64,000 nucleotides of DNA from Candidatus Rhodoferax mariagerensis (GCA_016719055.1 JADKAW010000020.1:18327-82326), one strand, 5' to 3'. Positions 45,277 through 54,855 are shown, counted from the first letter of the stretch. The notes: generated by a model from the sequence alone, not told the origin. Numbers and translations: made by a program.

Positions 45277-46670
45277 TGGAATTCCCCATTCACATCCGGC
45301 CAGGCGGCCTTGGGCACTTCGGCCAGCATGGTGGTCATCACCTGCAACCTGCCGGCTTCGTCGAGCGTGGCGCGAACCAGCTTGAGCCAGGCCACAACCA
45401 CGTCAACCGCGCTGCGTTGTTTGTCAGTCAGAGCTGCGGGCGAGTGAACGATACGCATCGGGTCGATGCTCTGCACGTATAGTACCGGCACGGCCCACTC
45501 GTGCGACCCGCCGTCTTCGCCCTCGTGATCGGCCTCGTTCGCCTCGTGGATGGCGGCACGGCCTTCGCGCACGCAAGGTGCCAGCTCGAATTCGATCGTG
45601 GTGCCGACCGGGCCCTTCTCAAGCTCGACGGCGGCGGCCCGAAGGTCGCGGAACAGCGAGCGATAAAGGGCTTCACCGAACGCATGGGCATCGCGGGCCC
45701 CGATCGGGTCGACCATCGCTATCGACGCGGCAAAGCCGAAGGTGACCGCCTGGTGCGCGATGGAGAGCACCTTGCCACCGCCATTGGCGCCGTGGCAGCA
45801 GTTGAGCGTCAACAGCCAGGGATCGGGCAGCAACCGCGCCATGCCGATGATGTCATCGACCAGCAGGCGCACGGAGCCCTGGCCGCGCGTGGTGGAGATG
45901 TCGGAGGCGGTGGCCAGTTCCAGCGCCTGGTCGACATCGTCAGAACCCGGGCTGCCATGCGCGAAGACGTGCAGCACATGCGGCGCGAAGGCGATGATGT
46001 CCTGCGCGACGACGGACCTTTTGGATGCCACGCCGCTGAGAGAAACGCCCGGCATACCCGCGTCGATATCGGCCGCAACGGCACTGATCGTGGCGGGGTC
46101 CCCCGTCAGCACCCGAACCTCGATCGACAGACCGGCATCACGGGCTTCGGCAACTGCCTTCTTCAGCATGCGCCATTCGTTGTGCTGCCCGGCTATGCCA
46201 TAGGCTGCGATCACAGCCAGCAGCCGAAGTGTTGGCGGCAGGCGCCGCGGCGCGCCGCCGCTGCCGTTGGCTGACGCGCTGATCCGGCCCATCGGCGACC
46301 TGGCGTCCAAGGCCATGAACTGGTCCTTGGCGTTGCACAGCGTTTCCCACGGTATGGCCTCGACCTCGCCGAGGTCGACACGAAAGTACAGAGGCTCCGA
46401 ATTCGCAAGACCCAGTCCAGCCAAATGCTCGAGCACCGGCTTGATGCCGGGATGACCCGACAGTGCGTCGCGTAGTCGACGACCACAATCGCGCGTGACA
46501 AAGGGCGGGTCCCACGCGAGCGGGCGGGCCGGCGTAGGTGTCAGCGGAAGGTATTTCAGTGCGATCGGGTCCAGCAGCCTCGAGCTCTGCTCGGCCTTCG
46601 CAATCAGGGGCTCGACACCGGTCGTGGGATCGGGCACGCCATAGGTGCTGATGGCAAGCACTGTCCTCAC
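45273..46670 (-). CDS. CHAT-domain caspase-like protease (cluster member C)
   Basis: A 465-residue protein with EAIPWETL (about 104-111), then His238 in HVFAHGSPG and Cys291/292 in LTLNCCHGANG, followed by GFAASIAMVDPIGARDAHAF, the CHAT substrate-pocket region. Both catalytic residues appear intact. It overlaps the CHAT genes on either side by four bases (ATGA), so all are translationally coupled. Cytoplasmic. Role inferred only from family: caspase-like peptidases often act in signalling or cell suicide. Confidence 0.82.
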   Translation of the reverse strand: MRTVLAISTYGVPDPTTGVEPLIAKAEQSSRLLDPIALKYLPLTPTPARPLAWDPPFVTRDCGRRLRDALSGHPGIKPVLEHLAGLGLANSEPLYFRVDLGEVEAIPWETLCNAKDQFMALDARSPMGRISASANGSGGAPRRLPPTLRLLAVIAAYGIAGQHNEWRMLKKAVAEARDAGLSIEVRVLTGDPATISAVAADIDAGMPGVSLSGVASKRSVVAQDIIAFAPHVLHVFAHGSPGSDDVDQALELATASDISTTRGQGSVRLLVDDIIGMARLLPDPWLLTLNCCHGANGGGKVLSIAHQAVTFGFAASIAMVDPIGARDAHAFGEALYRSLFRDLRAAAVELEKGPVGTTIEFELAPCVREGRAAIHEANEADHEGEDGGSHEWAVPVLYVQSIDPMRIVHSPAALTDKQRSAVDVVVAWLKLVRATLDEAGRLQVMTTMLAEVPKAAWPDVNGEFQ

Positions 46671-48160
46671 AGCAGTTCTCCGCGTTCACGCGCCAGCGTC
46701 GTCACGGCCCCACGCAGGGTCTGCAAGGTGTCGCTGAGCAGATCCGCCTGCTGCGCCGCCACGTCATCAGACATGAGCCCGTCGCGCGCAAGGCTCTGAT
46801 ACTGCAGTTGCAAGCCCTCGGCCAAACGCTCGGTGCTGGATACCCACGGGCTGCCGTTCTGGATCGCCTGGCGCAGCACGTCGGTCGAGGCTTGCCGGCC
46901 GGCCGCGGCCACCTGAAATGCCTGCGCCATATTGCGAACTTCGATTTCCACTGGCGGTCGTGACGGATCGACAGCTTCTTGACCCTTGGTGCCGCCACGG
47001 GTGACACCGTTCACGCCAAACGCCCCATCTGGCGCGTCCAGGTAGGGTTGGCAAAACAGCAGCAGTGCCGGCGACTTGGGTGCCCGCCCGGGAGTGGATC
47101 CGAAGAGAAAGCGGTAGCCCTCGGCGATAGCGTCGCCGTCGGGGTCCAGACCCAGATCGTGCAACATCATCGGCCCCGGGCGACTTTGCGCAATCTCGTC
47201 GGCCAGTGCACGCAGGCCTTCGGGCGAATGGTTGTCCGGTACCGACTCGAAAGCAGTGGCCCAGGCGCCGATCTGGGTCATGAAGGTCTGGAGCTCGATG
47301 GCCCCGACTGGCCCGGCCAGGTATTCGTCGCTGCGATCCAATGGCGACTGCGCGAACAGCATGGCGCCTCGATCACGCGCCAAGTGGCCATGGCAACAGA
47401 AGTGGACCACATCGACGGCCCTGGAACGCAGCGCATCGCGCATCCAGAGCAGCCACGGCGAACGCAACAAACCCGCTTGGTCGACGACCCTTGACCCCAG
47501 GTCAGTCTGGACGAAGGGCGCGGCACACTGCGGGTCGTGCACCACCACCTGGGCCGACAGGCTGCTGGAACCCCACTGCGCGTGCAGCGCCGGAACCAGT
47601 GCAGCATCGGCAAAGACATGCACGCGGGTGCGCCGCGATGAACCCAGCAGCGCAGCTTGTATCGTGACGTTCACCGCCTGGTGAACGGTGGCGTTCTCCC
47701 ACCCCAAGGGCGCACTGGCGCACAGCGCCACTTCCAAGGTGCGCGTCGCCTCGCGGGGCGGGGGGAAAATGAAATCCGGCAGCATCAGCACAGGCATGTT
47801 CAGGAAAGGGATCAGTTCACGTTCCCACGCCAGCCAGCGCAGTGCGCCGTAGGGCTTGACTAGGTGAACCCACAGCGTGCGGTCGGCGACATCCAGTGCT
47901 TGCAGGCTTGTCATCAGTTCGTGTTTGAAGGTCACAGGCAGCGTAGGTCCGGGCGGTGTGTCTTCGCCGCGCCGACGCCGCTTGGGGATTTCCAGCGCCA
48001 GGTGGTCAGCGAGGAGGCTGGTGCTCCATTCCGACCGGGCACGGTTGGAGGTAACCTGCAAAGTCATGGACACCCGGTCCACCGAAGACGAGTCTTCGTC
48101 CTGCATCCGCTCCACCTTGAGCACGATCAGGTCGTACTGCTGCTTGAGAAGTTCAGCCAT
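46667..48160 (-). CDS. CHAT-like protein probably lacking the catalytic Cys (cluster member B)
   Basis: I start it at the ATG at 48160, giving 497 residues; the frame is open further upstream but only through the hydrolase gene. WLAWERELIPF fits the CHAT strand and His257 lies in VVHFCCHGHL. Where active members have A-C-S/H, this one reads WATAFESVPDNHSPEGLRAL, without Cys. It may be an inactive regulatory paralogue. The end overlaps the next CHAT gene by four bases. Confidence 0.72.
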   Translation of the reverse strand: MAELLKQQYDLIVLKVERMQDEDSSSVDRVSMTLQVTSNRARSEWSTSLLADHLALEIPKRRRRGEDTPPGPTLPVTFKHELMTSLQALDVADRTLWVHLVKPYGALRWLAWERELIPFLNMPVLMLPDFIFPPPREATRTLEVALCASAPLGWENATVHQAVNVTIQAALLGSSRRTRVHVFADAALVPALHAQWGSSSLSAQVVVHDPQCAAPFVQTDLGSRVVDQAGLLRSPWLLWMRDALRSRAVDVVHFCCHGHLARDRGAMLFAQSPLDRSDEYLAGPVGAIELQTFMTQIGAWATAFESVPDNHSPEGLRALADEIAQSRPGPMMLHDLGLDPDGDAIAEGYRFLFGSTPGRAPKSPALLLFCQPYLDAPDGAFGVNGVTRGGTKGQEAVDPSRPPVEIEVRNMAQAFQVAAAGRQASTDVLRQAIQNGSPWVSSTERLAEGLQLQYQSLARDGLMSDDVAAQQADLLSDTLQTLRGAVTTLARERGELL

Positions 48161-48165
48161 GACAG

Positions 48166-49526
48166 TCAGCCGGTCTGCGCAGCGTGTGCCGACGCCAGCT
48201 GCAGGCTGAGCCACCAGGTAGCGGCCTGGCTGATGTCGCCGTGGCCCATGATCGTTCGTGTGCCGTTGATGGCGCGCGGCGGCCTGACGGCTGGAAGTCG
48301 TAATGCACACCCACGTCCTCGATGCCCTGGAAACGGGCACCTGCAGCCTGGGGGCCGAATCCCCCCATGGCGGCGTAGCGGCTGGGCGTGCTGCCCTCGC
48401 CCGCGTACTGCAGTTCGCCGAAGTCACTGCTGCGACGCAACGCGAGGTGGTACATCCGCGTCAAAGGCGCGTCGTGTGCGCTATAGGTGGCACAAATCGG
48501 TTGCCTCACGCGGCCCAAGGCGCTGTGGAATCCACCGGGTCCGGTGCCACCCGGAAAATCGGTGGCAAAGGCGTATTGCGACACGGCCGGTTGCAACAGC
48601 AACGCAGACTCCACGCCACGGGTGTCGGCGGGCTGCGCGCACAGCGCCGTCAGCAAGACCTTGCAGCCATAGGAATGTCCGATCAGGTGCACCCGGGCCT
48701 CGGGCGCAGCAGTCAGCAAGGCCTGCAGCAGTGGCGCCAGGCCCTCGTGCCCCACGACGCCGGCGCGATCCTTCATCTGCCGCACGGTGAAGGGCTTGAT
48801 CACATGGCGCGGGTCGAGGACGGCTAGCTTGGACAGCACCCCTTGCCAGTCCGCCGACGAAGGCCCTGAGACCTTGGTCGCACTACCCACGGTGCCGACA
48901 TCGTCCTCGGTCGGTTCGGGCGTTGCCAGCGCAGCAGCAGCGGCCAGCAGGTCGGCAGCAGCGGGCGCGCCGGCACCCAATTCGTCATCGGCGCCGACGG
49001 AGCCCACCAACATGGCGGCCAGTTCCTGCGCTTGCGCAGTGGTCACCGTGCTGGCGTGGGCCAGTTCGTGAAAGCGCGCGCGGGCTGACAACGGCAGCGA
49101 TTGCGCCACGTCGCGCAACAGCATCTGTTCGGCCTCTACCGCGGCGCCCTGGGCCTGCAAGTTGGCAGATGCGAACCCGGGGCCGACCTCGGATTCGAAC
49201 CACGCCAGGGCCTGGCTGGGCCAGAAGACCCCTACGAGCAGTGGCTTGTAGTCTTCGGGCATCGGCAACTTCAAATCGCGGCGCAGCGACTGAACACCTT
49301 CGATAAAGGATTCATACAGTTCGGTGGCCGCCGCCCAATCGTTATTCCAGCCGTGCGAAAAGACGTAGATGTCGCGATAATGAGCCGCATGGGCCACAAG
49401 GTGGTCGCGGGTACGCGGGCCTTCACAGATACCGTCCTTGTCAAACGGGATCACGTAATAGGGCACGTCGGTGGAGTCGACTGAAGTGATGACGCGGTAG
49501 GGACCCGCTGGTAGGACACTGGGCAC
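48166..49526 (-). CDS. Alpha/beta hydrolase (esterase/lipase-like) of the CHAT cluster, frame broken near 48280
   Basis: The oxyanion region is VFSHGWNND (His58) and the nucleophile elbow HLIGHSYG (Ser285). Between them lies a low-complexity Ala/Gly/Glu linker (about 174-227). I start at the GTG at 49526 (GGGAG six bases ahead); 49574 is an alternative GTG. The open frame ends at 48153 in an Arg/Ser-rich tail, but one extra base near 48275-48285 gives GTRTIMGHGDISQAATWWL and a stop at 48166, five bases before the next ATG and an exact 454 codons. First gene of the operon, a possible effector of the CHAT proteases. Confidence 0.75.
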
Positions 49527-49615
49527 GATTTTCTCCCGGGAACGCCATTGACTTGGATCGCCGAACGATGCCACGTGCCGGTGGCGTTGTCAACCGATGG
49601 GCACAGGAGGTTTTC

Positions 49616-52600
49616 ATGGATGCTTTGCAGGGGCCGGGCACGCATTCCGCCGGTGATCTCGAGGCCGCCTTCAAGCTGCTGATGCACGCGGACGACGCCA
49701 GCGCCATCGGTCGCCTCATCGAGACCCAACCGCTGGTGAACGACCCGCTGTTTCATTCCTTGCTCAGGCAGCGCCGCCTGCAACTGCACGAGGCAGATGC
49801 GTCGCTGGACGGATTGCGCGAGCAATTCATGACGCGCCACGACGTGCTGTTCACAATGCTGCACATGCGTGCACATGCGCAAGCCTGCACCGCCGCCGTG
49901 CCCGTGCCGCAAGCGGCTGTTGCTGCATTCGGCTCTACCGCCCCTGAACTGTTCGCGGTCATTCTGGATTCGCTGAAGGCGGCCGGACACGTCTTGCCGC
50001 CGACGTCCGGTCCAACCCACTACCTGCCAGACGGATGGTCCGCACTCGAGGCTGAACTGCGATCACTCCTGCCCGCGGGCGCTCCGCCATGGCCGGCGTG
50101 GGTACCGCGGGCGGGTGGCGTTTTCGGGCTGCTGCGCCTTTCCTGTATGTGCTGCCGCGAACCGAGATTGGCATTGCGCGCCTGGGCTGTGAATCCGCAG
50201 ATCGACAAGACCTTCGAGAACGAGCTGCTGGACGGCAGGCTGAATGCCGACCTCTGTGCGCGCTGCGGCAGCGCGCTGTCATGGCCCGATCGGATATGGG
50301 TGGCGCAGCTGCCTCGACCGCAAGACCCGCTGGCGACATTGACCTGCCTGTTCATGCGCAACGGGCACGAACGCATCTATCTGCCGCCAACCGGGGCCGT
50401 TCGCATTCCTGCGTTCGATCGTGTCATGGAGGCAAGACTGGAAATGCTGGGTCGGCAACTCGGCCCCGACTGGTCGTTCGACTTGTCCGCCGGGTCAGGC
50501 GTCTTCAGCGATGGCGTGGCCTACGGCATCGAGGATCTGCGCCGCCGCCTTGCTGAGACACGGGACAAGCCCCCCGCCGAGCTGGAATACGACGACATCG
50601 TCGAGCAGATCACCCATCGACTGCGCCTCGGCGAGCTGGCCTACAGGGACGCAGAGGCATTCCTCGACTCGATTGCAGGCACGGCGATGGCGCGGTGGCC
50701 CGTGGTCGTGGCTGAAGGTGGTGAACCTGTCGAGGTGCTGGTTCGGCGGATGGTGCTTGAAGGCTGTCTCCGTGCCCAGGGGGCATCGGCGGGCGTGCTT
50801 TGCGCCGCCGCCGCGAGCGTGGCGCAGGCGTATTGCGCGTTGGGCCAAGTGGCCCTGGCCGAGATGAGCATGGCGCGCGCCAACGATCGCCTGGCACAAG
50901 CCGACGGCGGCGCGGTAGCGTTGCGTCGCAACGTCCTGGCAGCACAGGAATCGCTGCACATCGCACGCGGCGAAATGGACCTTGCCGCGAAGGTACGCGC
51001 GGAGATCCGTCAGCCAGCCTCAGCCAGCAGTACCGGAGTCGACTCCAACCTGTCGACTATCTCGGACGAGGAACTGGCCATGAACGAGGCGCTGTTTGCC
51101 CGGCATCGAGGCGACCTGACGGGCGCGCTGGCGGCGCTGATGCGCGTGCACGAGCGGTTTGCACAGCTAGAGGGCGAATGCGGCCGAGCTGCCGATCAAT
51201 CCGGGGAGTTGCGCGCGCGCCAGGGACGCAGCGGCTGCATCGCCAACATCGGGAGTCTGAAGGCCGAGGCGGCGGCAGGCTTCGACCTGTTGCAACAAAT
51301 CGCAGCGGTCGACGGCGATGTGTCGCGCTTGACGCCCAGCACCGTCCGGCAAGTGCAGCGCCTGGGCGACGCCAGCCGTGCCAGCATTGTGCTGGGCGGC
51401 CTCGCGGACCGCTGGGCTTCGACACACCCGGTGTCCAACGTCGCAGCCTTGCGTGCGCAGGCCGAAGCGGATCTGCGCCACGCCATCGATTTGGCAACGC
51501 AGACCGGCCACAGCGAATACCTGGGCATCCAGAACCTCGAACTCGCCAGGCTGCTGCGGGAGTGCGACCGGGAGGATGAGGCCTACGCCCTGCTGCCACT
51601 GGCTATTCGCCATGCCAACGATGCGGGCGACCAGCAGCACGTGGCGGCTGGCGCCTGGGAGCTCGCGCGCCAGGCCTCCAAGCGCGCTGACCTGCCGGGC
51701 GAACTCGGCGGCCTGGAAACGCTGATGCGTAGCGAGATCCGCGCCGTCATCGAAGGGCGTTCGTCCGCCGGCGATCTGTCACGCACGGCCGCGATGGCCG
51801 TGGATGCGGTGTGCGCTGCGAATGTCTCGGCCGCAGACATCGCCCGTGCCATCGCAATTGCGGAAAGTGGCAAGCGAGTTGCCATGGCCAGATCCATGCG
51901 ACTGGGACCGGCGTGGGTCCCAGATGCCGGCGCCGCGTCGAGCAAACTAACCACCCTCATGGCCGAGCGAGAAGCCCTGCGCCAGGCCGCCTTGTGGGGC
52001 TCGTCGTCGGAGGGCGACGAGGCCGCTGCGCGTCTCGACGAGTTGATCCTCGCCGAGCGAGTGGCACTGGCCCAGCGCGACCCGCGCTATGCCGCCTGGC
52101 ACGACGCCACCTGGGTCGGGCTGGCAACGGTTCCTGCGCTGCGACGCGCAATGGCACGGATAGGCCCGCGCACTACCATGATGGGTGTGGTTGCGAACGG
52201 CTCGATGGCCTATGCCTACGCGCTGTGGACCGAGGGAGCAGCAGCGGTTGCACACCCATCCGTTGGCGATCCAGGTCGCTGGCTGCCGCAGCTCGTCGAA
52301 AAGCTGCTGCCCCGACTGAGGCCCTTGGGCGCAGACGACTTGCTGCTGATCTCGCCATGCGCTGAATTGGACGCGATCTCCTGGGCCGAATTGCCTGTGG
52401 ATGGCAAGCCACTGATCGCGCGGGCGGCGTTGGCCATCGTGACTGGGGCCGGCGTGCTTGAAATCTGCTCGGCGCGCAAGCGGCTAGCCCCAAGGGCAGC
52501 GGCTTGCCTGGGCGCGCCGCACCGCCCGGGATTTGCGTTCCTGGACGGTGCGCGCGACGAGGTCGAGCAAGTGGCTGCACGTCTGGCGAAAGCCGGCTTG

Positions 52601-53110
52601 GCCGTCAAGGGGCCTTTCGTGGGCCTTCAGGCCAATGTGGCGAACTTGCGTTGCGCGGCGGAGAACAGCGATCTGGTGCATCTGGCCTGCCACGGCGAGG
52701 CGGACGCAGACGGTGGCGTGAGCCTGATGTTGACGCCTAACCTCATCCAGGGCGACAGCGGCGTGGTAGGCGCGGACCTCGTGATGTCATCTTTGAAGCT
52801 GGCCGATGGCGCCATGGTGGTACTGGCGGCCTGTTCGTCGGCGAACGCAGGCATCGCGTCCCGTTTCATCGAGCCCGGACAGATACACGCGTGGCTAATT
52901 GCAGGCGCTGCGACGGTGCTTGCATGTCTTCGGCCAATCGGAGACGAAGCAGCGCGGGGCCTTCATGCATCGTTCTATGGGTATCTGCTGGAAGGCGACC
53001 AAGCTGCCGTGGCACTGGCCCGAACACAGCGTGACGCGGCCCGTGGTGCCCTCGGACACGCGCTGGCGGATCCCGATCAATGGGGTGCATATGTGCTTTT
53101 CGGCACCTGA
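49616..53110 (+). CDS. Large zinc-finger/TPR-CHAT caspase-like protein
   Basis: An 1,164-residue protein, divergent from the hydrolase-CHAT operon. Parts in order: a helical N-terminus (1-165); a probable zinc site with two CxxC pairs (177/180 and 214/217); a long helical, TPR-like middle (about 350-780); a C-terminal CHAT domain with AISWAELP, His1026 in VHLACHGEAD and Cys1073 in VVLAACSSANAG, ending QWGAYVLFG. GGAGG lies six bases before the ATG at 49616. It is the likely sensor that activates or is activated with the other CHAT proteins. TPR-CHAT is the architecture of Csx29 of CRISPR type III-E, but no Cas gene is here. Confidence 0.85.
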   Translation: MDALQGPGTHSAGDLEAAFKLLMHADDASAIGRLIETQPLVNDPLFHSLLRQRRLQLHEADASLDGLREQFMTRHDVLFTMLHMRAHAQACTAAVPVPQAAVAAFGSTAPELFAVILDSLKAAGHVLPPTSGPTHYLPDGWSALEAELRSLLPAGAPPWPAWVPRAGGVFGLLRLSCMCCREPRLALRAWAVNPQIDKTFENELLDGRLNADLCARCGSALSWPDRIWVAQLPRPQDPLATLTCLFMRNGHERIYLPPTGAVRIPAFDRVMEARLEMLGRQLGPDWSFDLSAGSGVFSDGVAYGIEDLRRRLAETRDKPPAELEYDDIVEQITHRLRLGELAYRDAEAFLDSIAGTAMARWPVVVAEGGEPVEVLVRRMVLEGCLRAQGASAGVLCAAAASVAQAYCALGQVALAEMSMARANDRLAQADGGAVALRRNVLAAQESLHIARGEMDLAAKVRAEIRQPASASSTGVDSNLSTISDEELAMNEALFARHRGDLTGALAALMRVHERFAQLEGECGRAADQSGELRARQGRSGCIANIGSLKAEAAAGFDLLQQIAAVDGDVSRLTPSTVRQVQRLGDASRASIVLGGLADRWASTHPVSNVAALRAQAEADLRHAIDLATQTGHSEYLGIQNLELARLLRECDREDEAYALLPLAIRHANDAGDQQHVAAGAWELARQASKRADLPGELGGLETLMRSEIRAVIEGRSSAGDLSRTAAMAVDAVCAANVSAADIARAIAIAESGKRVAMARSMRLGPAWVPDAGAASSKLTTLMAEREALRQAALWGSSSEGDEAAARLDELILAERVALAQRDPRYAAWHDATWVGLATVPALRRAMARIGPRTTMMGVVANGSMAYAYALWTEGAAAVAHPSVGDPGRWLPQLVEKLLPRLRPLGADDLLLISPCAELDAISWAELPVDGKPLIARAALAIVTGAGVLEICSARKRLAPRAAACLGAPHRPGFAFLDGARDEVEQVAARLAKAGLAVKGPFVGLQANVANLRCAAENSDLVHLACHGEADADGGVSLMLTPNLIQGDSGVVGADLVMSSLKLADGAMVVLAACSSANAGIASRFIEPGQIHAWLIAGAATVLACLRPIGDEAARGLHASFYGYLLEGDQAAVALARTQRDAARGALGHALADPDQWGAYVLFGT

Positions 53111-53413
53111 TCGACACCCCGCGATGCAGACCCCGATACATCGCTGAATCTCCCTGTGTGCCGCCTGCCGCTGCATACGATCCGCTGCGCGCCTCCAAAT
53201 GAGAATCGGATCGAAACCGATTGACTGCTTCGGGGCGACGCATTCAGGGCCGCGGATGTCGGTTCAGGGTCGGCTGTAGCTATGGGCCAGAAACTGCCAT
53301 TGATGAACATCAGTTTGCGGGGGATTTCGCTGATCACTGACGGACTATCCCGCTCGGCGAGCTGTGGAGGCTAGTAAACTAACAACGGAAACAAATCACT
53401 AATGGAGTAATGC
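53111..53413. other. Non-coding region after the TPR-CHAT gene
   Basis: No credible gene. A weak 6-bp inverted repeat (AATCGG/CCGATT, 53204-53222) is the only structure I note. The last 50 bases are A-rich with GGAGTAA before the HIT gene, so a promoter for that gene probably lies here. Confidence 0.45.
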
Positions 53414-53776
53414 ATGCGGGATTGCGAATGCGTCTTTTGCAAAAGGTCAACACTGACGATTCTTGTTGCAAATGACTTTGCATTTGCGATTAGAGACAAG
53501 TTTCCTGCGAGGCCGCTACATACTCTAATTGTCCCGAAACGTCATATCACGGACATGTTTGAGTCAAGTGCGGAGGAGCGAGAAGCCATTCACGACCTTG
53601 CGATGCTTTGCCGCAAGAATATCTGCGATGACGACCCTAATGTCAAAGGATTTAATTTTGGGTCAAATATTGGTGTAGCAGCCGGGCAGAAGATTTTCCA
53701 CGCTCATGTCCATTTGATCCCGCGACGTGCCGGTGATACTGAACTGGCACCAGCACGATCAGACCGAAAAGCTTGA
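53414..53776 (+). CDS. HIT-family nucleotide-binding protein
   Basis: A 120-residue protein with N-terminal CVFC (zinc-type pair with later His) and the histidine triad HAHVHLIPRR. RPLHTLIVPKRHITDMFES fits HIT hydrolases of the HINT/Ap4A type that cleave nucleoside phosphoramidates or dinucleotides. It stands between the CHAT cluster and the epimerase gene. Lower GC than its neighbours suggests a separate origin. Confidence 0.85.
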   Translation: MRDCECVFCKRSTLTILVANDFAFAIRDKFPARPLHTLIVPKRHITDMFESSAEEREAIHDLAMLCRKNICDDDPNVKGFNFGSNIGVAAGQKIFHAHVHLIPRRAGDTELAPARSDRKA

Positions 53777-53856
53777 TTGATTGGCGTTGAACTTCTGTGG
53801 TTCTTTATGGCAGATCTTTGGCGCAAGTTCAAGCGCGGTTGACGTGACCACGCTGC

Positions 53857-54855
53857 TCAATGCGCCCTACGCACGGGTTGCGATGGGGCTGCACCCAGGC
53901 ACCCTATCCCTTCCAGCGCCACCTCCACCGCCTCTTCCAGTGGCGTATGCGGCTCATGTCCCAGCTCTGCGACCAGCTTCGCGTTGCTCATCTCCAAGCG
54001 CGTGTTCCACAGGTAGTGCATCTCGCGCAGCTCACGCAGCATCGGCACAAACGGTGCGGCCAGCGCGGTGAGCCACCAGGGGAAGGCGCGCACGGTGGGT
54101 TGGGCGCCACCGTGCTTGACGACCACGCGGCTGATGGCGGCTGCCAGTTGTGTGCCATCGGCGTCCCAATGGCCGGCCATGTGGAAGACGGCGAAGGGCG
54201 TAAGCGTGTCGCGGCGTTGCACCAGCGCCACCATGGTGCGGGCCACGTCAGGCAGGTAAGACCATTGGTGTCCCACGCCAGGTGCATTGGGCACGCTGAT
54301 GCCTTTGACCGGCTGACCGGCCTTTAGCATGCCTTGCGAGAACCAACTGTTGCCCGGCTTGGGGCCGAAGAAGTCACCTGCACGCACCACGATGACCTTG
54401 CAGCCCTGGATGCTGGCCAATTGCAGGCGCCGCTCCATCTCCACGCGGATGGCACCCTTGCGCGTGAGCGGCTGTTGCGGTGAGTCTTCACGCAGCGTGG
54501 GGAAGGCGTTGGGGCCGAAGTTGTAGACCGTGCCTGGAAGCACGATGGTGGCGCCCTGTGCCTGTGCAGCAGAAATGGTGTTGTTCAGCATGGGCAGCAC
54601 CAGTTCGCCCCAGCGGCGGTAGCCGGGCGGGTTGACGGCGTGCACGATGACGGCGCAACCCTGGGCTGCGGCCAGCACGTCGTCGCGGTTCATCGCGTCG
54701 CCGCGTAGCCAGGTCATGCCGACCTGCCATTCCTTTGGCTGTTCGCTGCCGCGGTGCAGTGCGCGCACCGTCCAGCCTGCATTAATCAGTTGCCGAGCCA
54801 TTTCTCCGCCGATGCCGCCGGTGGCGCCCAATACCAACGCTGTGTTGCTTTCCAT
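53857..54855 (-). CDS. NAD(P)-dependent epimerase/dehydratase-like protein (extended SDR)
   Basis: A 332-residue Rossmann protein with the nucleotide loop LGATGGIGGEMARQL and the GTVYNFGPNAF segment where the Tyr of the catalytic pair would sit. The substrate is unknown. It is divergent from the LysR gene 97 bases away, which probably controls it. Confidence 0.85.
   Translation of the reverse strand: MESNTALVLGATGGIGGEMARQLINAGWTVRALHRGSEQPKEWQVGMTWLRGDAMNRDDVLAAAQGCAVIVHAVNPPGYRRWGELVLPMLNNTISAAQAQGATIVLPGTVYNFGPNAFPTLREDSPQQPLTRKGAIRVEMERRLQLASIQGCKVIVVRAGDFFGPKPGNSWFSQGMLKAGQPVKGISVPNAPGVGHQWSYLPDVARTMVALVQRRDTLTPFAVFHMAGHWDADGTQLAAAISRVVVKHGGAQPTVRAFPWWLTALAAPFVPMLRELREMHYLWNTRLEMSNAKLVAELGHEPHTPLEEAVEVALEGIGCLGAAPSQPVRRAH

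Noticed and set aside
48161..48427. Longer 586-residue form of the first CHAT gene
   Set aside because: The extra 89 codons read Arg/Pro/Thr-rich nonsense opposite the frame that encodes the hydrolase end; the ATG at 48160 fits the operon spacing.
43873..53110. CHAT cluster considered as a type III-E CRISPR (Craspase) or gasdermin locus
   Set aside because: No Cas7-11-like protein, no repeat array, and no protein with gasdermin-like features was seen near the CHAT genes.
53077..53337. Minus-strand frame after the TPR-CHAT gene
   Set aside because: Ser/Ala/Arg-rich, overlaps the end of the CHAT gene, no ribosome site and no recognisable domain.
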